From Parietaria judaica (taxonomy: Eukaryota; Streptophyta; Magnoliopsida; Rosales; Urticaceae), in NCBI GenBank assembly GCA_954871525.1, contig OX940865.1, forward strand, positions 14,584,606-14,648,605: 64,000 nucleotides of DNA. Reading direction: 5' to 3'. This document shows positions 58,964 through 64,000 of this stretch, piece by piece (within the stretch, counting starts at the first letter, position 1; every line of letters starts with the position of its first letter). The notes under the pieces are model-generated. The model had not been told where the DNA came from, ran no database searches, and saw only the letters and a program-made list of their open reading frames with translations. The translations under genes were made by a program, and so were the position numbers.

Positions 58964-60458
58964 ATGAAATCAGCGTTTCGAAACGTTCTGTTCACACTCT
59001 CTTCGTCTTCTTCGCCTCGCTTCTTAAACCCTAGCTCTGCTCACAAGAATCTCCATTTCCTCTCCTTCGCCGTCCGTACGCCTCCGAGCCCCACCGTCGA
59101 TCCTCCATCCCGCTCAGCTCCGGCGATTCTCTGCTACTCGTCGATGGCCGGAGGTGAGCCCCACGCGCCGCCGTTGGAGAAGCAGTTCGAGAGCTTCCGC
59201 TCGCAGCTGGACGAGTCAGGAGCGCTTCGGGAGCGAATCCGAGCTGTGGTTATGGAGGTCGAGTCCACGGCCAGGCTCATGCACGCCGGTCTGCTTCTGG
59301 TTCACCAGTCCCGACCTACTCCTGGTACGTAAAACTCTATGAAATGGATTTTTAGTCTGTTCGGGAAGCTAGGTTGTAAGAAACGTGCTTGAAATGCAGA
59401 GGTTTTGGAGAAGCCGAAGTCTCAGATCGCTGTGTTGAAGGAGCTCTACAATCGTCTCGCCGGAATCCTCCAGGAATGTCCTTCTCAGTACTACAGGTGA
59501 GTTCGTCTTCCCTGAGATATTCGAAGCCAGGTTCTTCATGGTTGTGAATTGCATTTAGGTACCATGGCGATTGGAGAAGCGAGACTCAGACTGTGGTGTC
59601 TCTGCTAGGGTTTATGCACTGGTTAGAGACTGGAAATCTTCTGCTGCACAGCGAAGCCGAGGAAAAGCTCGGACGTATGCGATTCCCTTCACTGATCTTT
59701 GTTCATTTGCTATGCGTCGAAGCAATGCACTTCGGTTGTAACTTGTTTAAGCTTTGATTTGTGCAGTGAACAATCTGGTGTTTGGTCTGGATGTTGAAGA
59801 CTATCTTGTCGGTAAGCTTTGATCCTCCGCTCTCCGATTATCGGAAATCACTTGTCGGCTTGTCGCTATGTTATTAATCCACGAGCAATCTTTGCATATG
59901 TAAACAACACGTACTGATTTTCGATAAATCTCTTCGTATCTCAGGTCTATGCTTCATGTCAAACGAGTTGGTAAGAACGGTTTTGTTTGAAAAAACGAAT
60001 ATAACGTCTCTGATGTTCGACATATTTATTGATATTTCGGGGCTTATGATGAAGCGAACGTTTTTTGCAGCCGAGATTTGTGGTGAACCAGGTGACGGCG
60101 GGGGATTATGATTGCCCGAGAAAGGTGTTGAAGTTTATGACGGAGCTCCACGCAGCCTTCCGTATGCTTAATCTCCGTAACGATTTCCTGCGCAAGAAGT
60201 TTGACAGTATGTTTCTCTATTCATCATCGTATTAGAAATTCTATGAAGCTTCTGTGGAATTTTCAATTGAAGAATTCTTTGCAAATGATTAATGCTTCAT
60301 AGCCATTGATGAGAACCTAATGAACTTCCATTGCAGGTATGAAGTACGACGTGAGAAGAGTCGAAGAAGTACACTATGATGTTAAGATCCGAGGATTGGC
60401 GGCCGTTGGCGATCCGATCGGAGATGAAAAAACCAAAGAACAATCGCTCGCCGATTAG
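58964..60458 (+). CDS. TSN: Translin (RNA/ssDNA-binding, C3PO subunit)
   Basis: Translin binds single-stranded RNA/DNA and partners TRAX in the C3PO endoribonuclease; the catalytic acidic residues are in TRAX, not translin. Seven exons join in frame: 58964-59324, 59400-59496, 59559-59674, 59767-59811, 59945-59970, 60071-60206, 60337-60458, for 300 residues. The fold is all-helical; landmarks include FMHWLETGNLL, LDVEDYLVGLCFMSNELPRF and RNDFLRKKFDSMKYDVRRVE. The first ~60 residues (Ser/Arg/Pro-rich, few acids) look like an organelle transit peptide, and a second start at MAGGEPHAP (59144) would give a cytosolic form of about 240 residues, closer to animal translin (228). Exon 5 is only 26 bases, so predictors may miss it. 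Confidence 0.94.
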
Positions 60459-60569
60459 TTTCGCAGGTCGAGAATATTGCTTTTGGGTAATGTGCAAGAA
60501 ACTAAAGGCTTGATTTTCAAATTCCAAGCCATGAGTAGCTCGTGGTAGATTATGCTGTTTTTGAATCAA

Positions 60570-61452
60570 TAGCTAGTTTCTAAACTGGAAGGAAAAAAAT
60601 AGTAAATGCTGTTATGTAAAAAAAAATTAAAAAATTACTAGCGTTTTGCTTAATTTTTAACTCGTTCTATATTTACTGGTTAATCATGCATTTTGACATT
60701 GAGCAATTGGATCGCAGAATAGTAAAAAGATTATAATGATTTTTGCTTGGACTTGTCACATTCATGATCTCAATCATTTACTATATAATTCCTCATATCA
60801 TTTGCTTCAAGATTATATCCCTCTCTCTCATAATATAAAAAATGCACAAGCCATTATTGTTATAGTCTTGGACAGCCAGTGAGTCCTGTTTGCCCGTGTC
60901 CATTGCGTTGGGCCGGCTCGGAGTTTATTGGGACATTAGGCAAAGTTGGAGCTCTAAGCACACGCCTTCTCCTATAACGATGGTTACCTCTCCAATGATT
61001 GCGCACAACTTTTGGCCGGTGAGCATGGCACAATCGCGTAATATGTTTGTATAATTTTTAATTAAAAATGGAACTTAGAATCGTAAATATTGATTTAAAT
61101 ATCTCCTCGCGCGGGCCACCCATGCTAGGTCGACCTTGGGCGTGGACGCGGGTTGCTCGTCGAATATGTCCATTAATTTCCATTTATGAATTTAATTAAT
61201 CATCGCGGGGGGTGTATCAATAGGTCGGAAAAAATTACTACTTACGAGAACTCTTTGAAAACTCATATGGTTATGAACTTTGACATTTATTTTGATGGGG
61301 GGTTTAAGAAGAGGGCTTTTTAGTCACTAAAAAGGTCGATGCTGACGTGGTCAAAATCAATCAACGGACCAAAATAAAGTGCAGTCTTTTCAAGTAAACC
61401 TTTTGGTCCAATAACAATAGATTGAGTTACATAAATTATTAACCTATAGTTA
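60570..61452. other. Intergenic, no gene seen
   Basis: The first 100-200 bp probably contain the translin 3'UTR. The rest is AT-rich with no credible frame. Confidence 0.45.
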
Positions 61453-61461
61453 TAAATTATA

Positions 61462-61932
61462 GGGTTAATGATGGCAAAAATATCGAAAGTTTGGTCAAAG
61501 AACCTCTCGGGTATCTAAAGTTTAAAAAAATGGCGATAAAAATACCCAAAGTCATATTTGGGGAGTTGACCACTCCAATCTCGTAACACCGTTAATTTAC
61601 ATGTTAGCTCTGACCACGCAGACAAACGTGGGTTGCCGACAGAACAATGTTTTCCACATTGACAAGCCCACATCAGCCTCGTTTACGAGAAAACAACGAA
61701 TTAAACCCCTACGTAATACTATTTAATACAACTAATTGAACCTCTAATGATTACACTTAACGAAACAGATTTTTCCACGTGGCCAGAGTTATTGGGTAAG
61801 TTAATGGCGTTACAAGAATGAAGTGGTCAACTCCCCAAATATGACTTTGGGTATTTTTGCCACCACTTTTAAACTTTGGGTACCCGAAGGGTTCTTTGAC
61901 CAAACTTTGGGTATTTTTGCCGTCATTAAACC
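61462..61932. mobile_element. MULE-type MITE with long TIRs
   Basis: A 471 bp element with a perfect 9-bp TSD, TAAATTATA (61453-61461 and 61933-61941). The TIRs are about 145 bp and closely matching: GGGTTAATGATGGCAAAAAT on the left; GGTTTAATGACGGCAAAAAT on the right read inversely. Shared inner blocks include CAAAGTCATATTTGGGGAGT. No coding capacity. Confidence 0.88.
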
Positions 61933-61941
61933 TAAATTATA

Positions 61942-62529
61942 ATAATAAAGTGTGACATAATAAAATATTCCCTATAGTCTACCGATACACATTCCTTTAA
62001 TCATTCAGACAAATGGATAAATTAGTACTGGATTCCACGCAAATTTTTTATTAGTAATCGATAAAATAATAATTTGTATGTACTATTGTTTCGCTAAGAA
62101 ACAGTTGGTTTGATGCCAACCGCCAATTATTCGTTTAGACATTAATAATAGTTTATCCACTTTAATTCGTATAAAGAGTAAAATAATATTTTATTCCATA
62201 TATTACTAGTAATATTTAATAAATAATTATAAGTTTGGAACAAGGGCAATTTCGTCCTAGGCACCAATTAAATTCACGAACCACCGGTGGGACCAAAATC
62301 CAGTGGCCACGTTACACTCATTGAAATCTCCCAATAAATTAGCCACGTTGTCCGTGTGCGGCCACACCGAACCTTACGGTGAGCCGCAGTCCCATCAAAT
62401 CCTTATCCGTTACATCGTAGCCGTCAACTCCACTTAACGCCGTCAAAGGAGTCAAACGTGGACGACCACACAGACACGCCTACTACTTAATGTCGTCCAC
62501 GTGGCCATGCTCGGACTTGAAACGCGCAT
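61942..62529 (+). other. Promoter region of the right-hand gene
   Basis: No gene. The stretch becomes less AT-rich toward 62250-62520, with CCACGTGG (62497-62504, a palindromic G-box) and several CCACGT/ACGTGG motifs (for example 62302, 62454), as in promoters bound by bZIP or bHLH factors. Confidence 0.5.
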
Positions 62530-62536
62530 TATATAA
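62530..62536 (+). promoter_or_regulatory. TATA box of the right-hand gene
   Basis: TATATAA, about 30 bp before a GA-rich leader (GAGAGAGAAAGAGC) typical of plant 5'UTRs. Supports transcription starting near 62565. Confidence 0.6.
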
Positions 62537-62564
62537 TCTCCGCCAAAATAAAAAAAAAGTAATC

Positions 62565-63660
62565 GAAAAATAAAAATAAAAAACCATTTCGATTCCGCTG
62601 AGCAGAGATAGAGAGAGAAAGAGCACAGAGGAGAGAGAGAGAGTGTGCGCAGAGAGAAAGAGAGAGAATCAAATCGCCATGCGAAAAGCTCTCTCGTTGT
62701 TCATGCATTTGCGTATTCTCTGTCGATCGCACTAGATAGCTGTACGCGGAATCCCATTGGTCCCGATTTTGGCGGTTTTGAGCTTTTTTTTTTTGGTTCG
62801 GACATTGGCTCGAGATTTTCTCTGGAAGGTCAGATCTTCGCTTCGATCTTTGATTTTTCCGGTTTTGTTGTCGCGAGATTTTCGGTTCATTGATTCTCGG
62901 AATCTTCGCGACCGTGCAGATCGGAGGATTTTGCTTACTGATATAGACTGAGGTATTTTTTTTTTTTTTTTTTCACTTTCTGATTGTTTCGTGGGAAAAT
63001 GAACTCGGAATTAGGAGAAATGTCGTTATTTATTTTCTTTCATTTCTGTTTGGCCATGGTTGATCGCTTTCGGTACAGCTAAACATGCAGTTTTGATCGG
63101 CTTTTTTATTTTCCTTTCAAATCTGATTTTGATCCACTTTCTCAGTAACCAAACAGTATCTGTAAACGGAATTCCGAAGCTGAGAAGTGGCTTACTTTTG
63201 CCGGTTCTCAAAAAAATTGTTTGCAACTTTGCATGCTTAATCGATGGCTGTTGGCTTCAAGTTCGTGAGGGAATCTTCTAGGTGTTCCGACATTGATGTC
63301 TGATTATGATTTATGTTGTGTACACTTGTTCAGATTCCTCTCGGGCTTGTTTGGGTGTCGGTTGTTTCGGAAATGTTGATGCATTACCGTTGCCTTCTTC
63401 GGTTGTTGCATTGATCTTGCCTCGAATTGTCGGAGTTTGTTACTACAGTGTTAAACCTTTTTCTTGTTTGGTTTTGAGTCATTTAACTACTATGCATTTG
63501 GAAACAGAGCAAGTTCCGTTGGGAGTTTTGAGAATTATTTGTTACTCACAAGAATATTCTTACTGTTTGTTTTGATCATGCAGGTTTGATTTTAGAGGTA
63601 CATGAGATGGATCACGAGGCAAATTCCCGCAAGAAGTTTGCTAACATGAAATACCAAAGG
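62565..63660 (+). CDS. 5' end of an unrecognised gene, running off the window
   Basis: A leader exon (about 62565-62952) ends at GAG|GTATTT; an intron runs 62953-63583 to a CATGCAG acceptor. The next exon (63584-63660) has ATG at 63607 opening MDHEANSRKKFANMKYQR, then AGG|GTGAGA. I do not recognise the 18 residues. Oddities: the leader has an uORF at 62679-62735 (18 residues, starting MRKALSLFMHL), and an out-of-frame ATG at 63602 overlaps the main start and stops at 63649. Both would reduce translation of the main frame. The remaining exons lie beyond 64000 or in the AT-rich tail; I saw none before the end. Start choice rests on the splice sites around it. Confidence 0.6.
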
Positions 63661-64000
63661 GTGAGATTATTATACTTTGATCTGATTACAAATATATATA
63701 TATATATATATATGTATATTTTATCTTAACTGAAACATTAAAAGCTACTAATTCATTTCTTGTTAAATTGAACTATTTCCATATTCTTTTGAACCTAATT
63801 TTATCAAACATAGATTTTTAGTTTTGAATTAATTCATTTTAGAAAAAACTAAGATTTTTTTTTATATTATTATTAATCTGTAGCTGGGTGTCGCGACCCT
63901 TCCTCTATAGTCTATACTCTGTAGGTTATATTGTAAATGGATGTACAACCTTTATTATTATAATGATCAATTATGTTATAGTAGATTCTCAGACCAGTTT
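63661..64000 (+). other. Probable intron of the right-hand gene
   Basis: Follows the GTGAGA donor at 63661. T-rich and AT-rich with a (TA)n tract (63693-63714). No acceptor or coding exon is identifiable before the window ends. Confidence 0.5.

Overview
The window is nuclear DNA from a flowering plant, almost certainly a core eudicot. Genes carry GT-AG introns, intergenic DNA is AT-rich with many (TA)n tracts, and the gene set includes plant-specific families: a plastid sigma factor, a TCP factor, a DVL/ROT4 peptide, a P-class PPR protein and an RLCK-VII kinase. The species cannot be named from the sequence.

Gene layout: CDC48/p97 AAA+ ATPase (573-4159, +, 9 exons); ROT4-type micropeptide (13706-13942, -); intronless PPR protein (26484-28343, +); plastid sigma factor SIG6 (28666-32102, -, 9 exons); class I TCP factor, TCP11-like (34975-35526, +, intronless); OTU cysteine protease (36042-38797, -, 10 coding exons plus a 5'UTR intron); two tandem copies of a PCRK-type receptor-like cytoplasmic kinase, one broken (48700-51603, -) and one intact (52319-54322, -, 4 exons); translin (58964-60458, +, 7 exons); and the 5' end of an unrecognised gene (from about 62560, +) that runs off the window. 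I rebuilt exon joins by hand from splice consensus and reading phase; each multi-exon model closes in frame.

The rest is mostly non-coding and rich in transposons. Many insertions have both ends and a target-site duplication (TSD) visible: three copies of one hAT-like family full of CCGG-type repeats (10606-11285, 25452-26144, 44757-45510), a second hAT-like element (17406-17960), a short third hAT-like MITE (33665-33847, older copy 4867-5034), a 6.9 kb Mutator-like element with a decayed transposase and a DUF1985 gene (18068-24953), four smaller MULE-type elements (33872-34461, 47509-48578, 49553-50898, 61462-61932), a 1.24 kb fold-back element (57587-58827), a solo LTR (43604-44446), a 5S-rRNA-derived (Cassandra-like) fragment (46454-46570) and two tRNA-type SINEs (42207-42417, 55700-55904).

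The genes do not form one pathway. Their order is informative: from memory of the Arabidopsis map, ROT4, SIG6, TCP11 and translin lie together on chromosome 2 (At2g36985-At2g37020), while CDC48, the OTU protease and PCRK lie together on chromosomes 5 and 3 (At5g03320-At5g03340, At3g09830-At3g09840). Here the two sets are interleaved, as expected of an ancestral segment that was duplicated and then reciprocally thinned in Arabidopsis.
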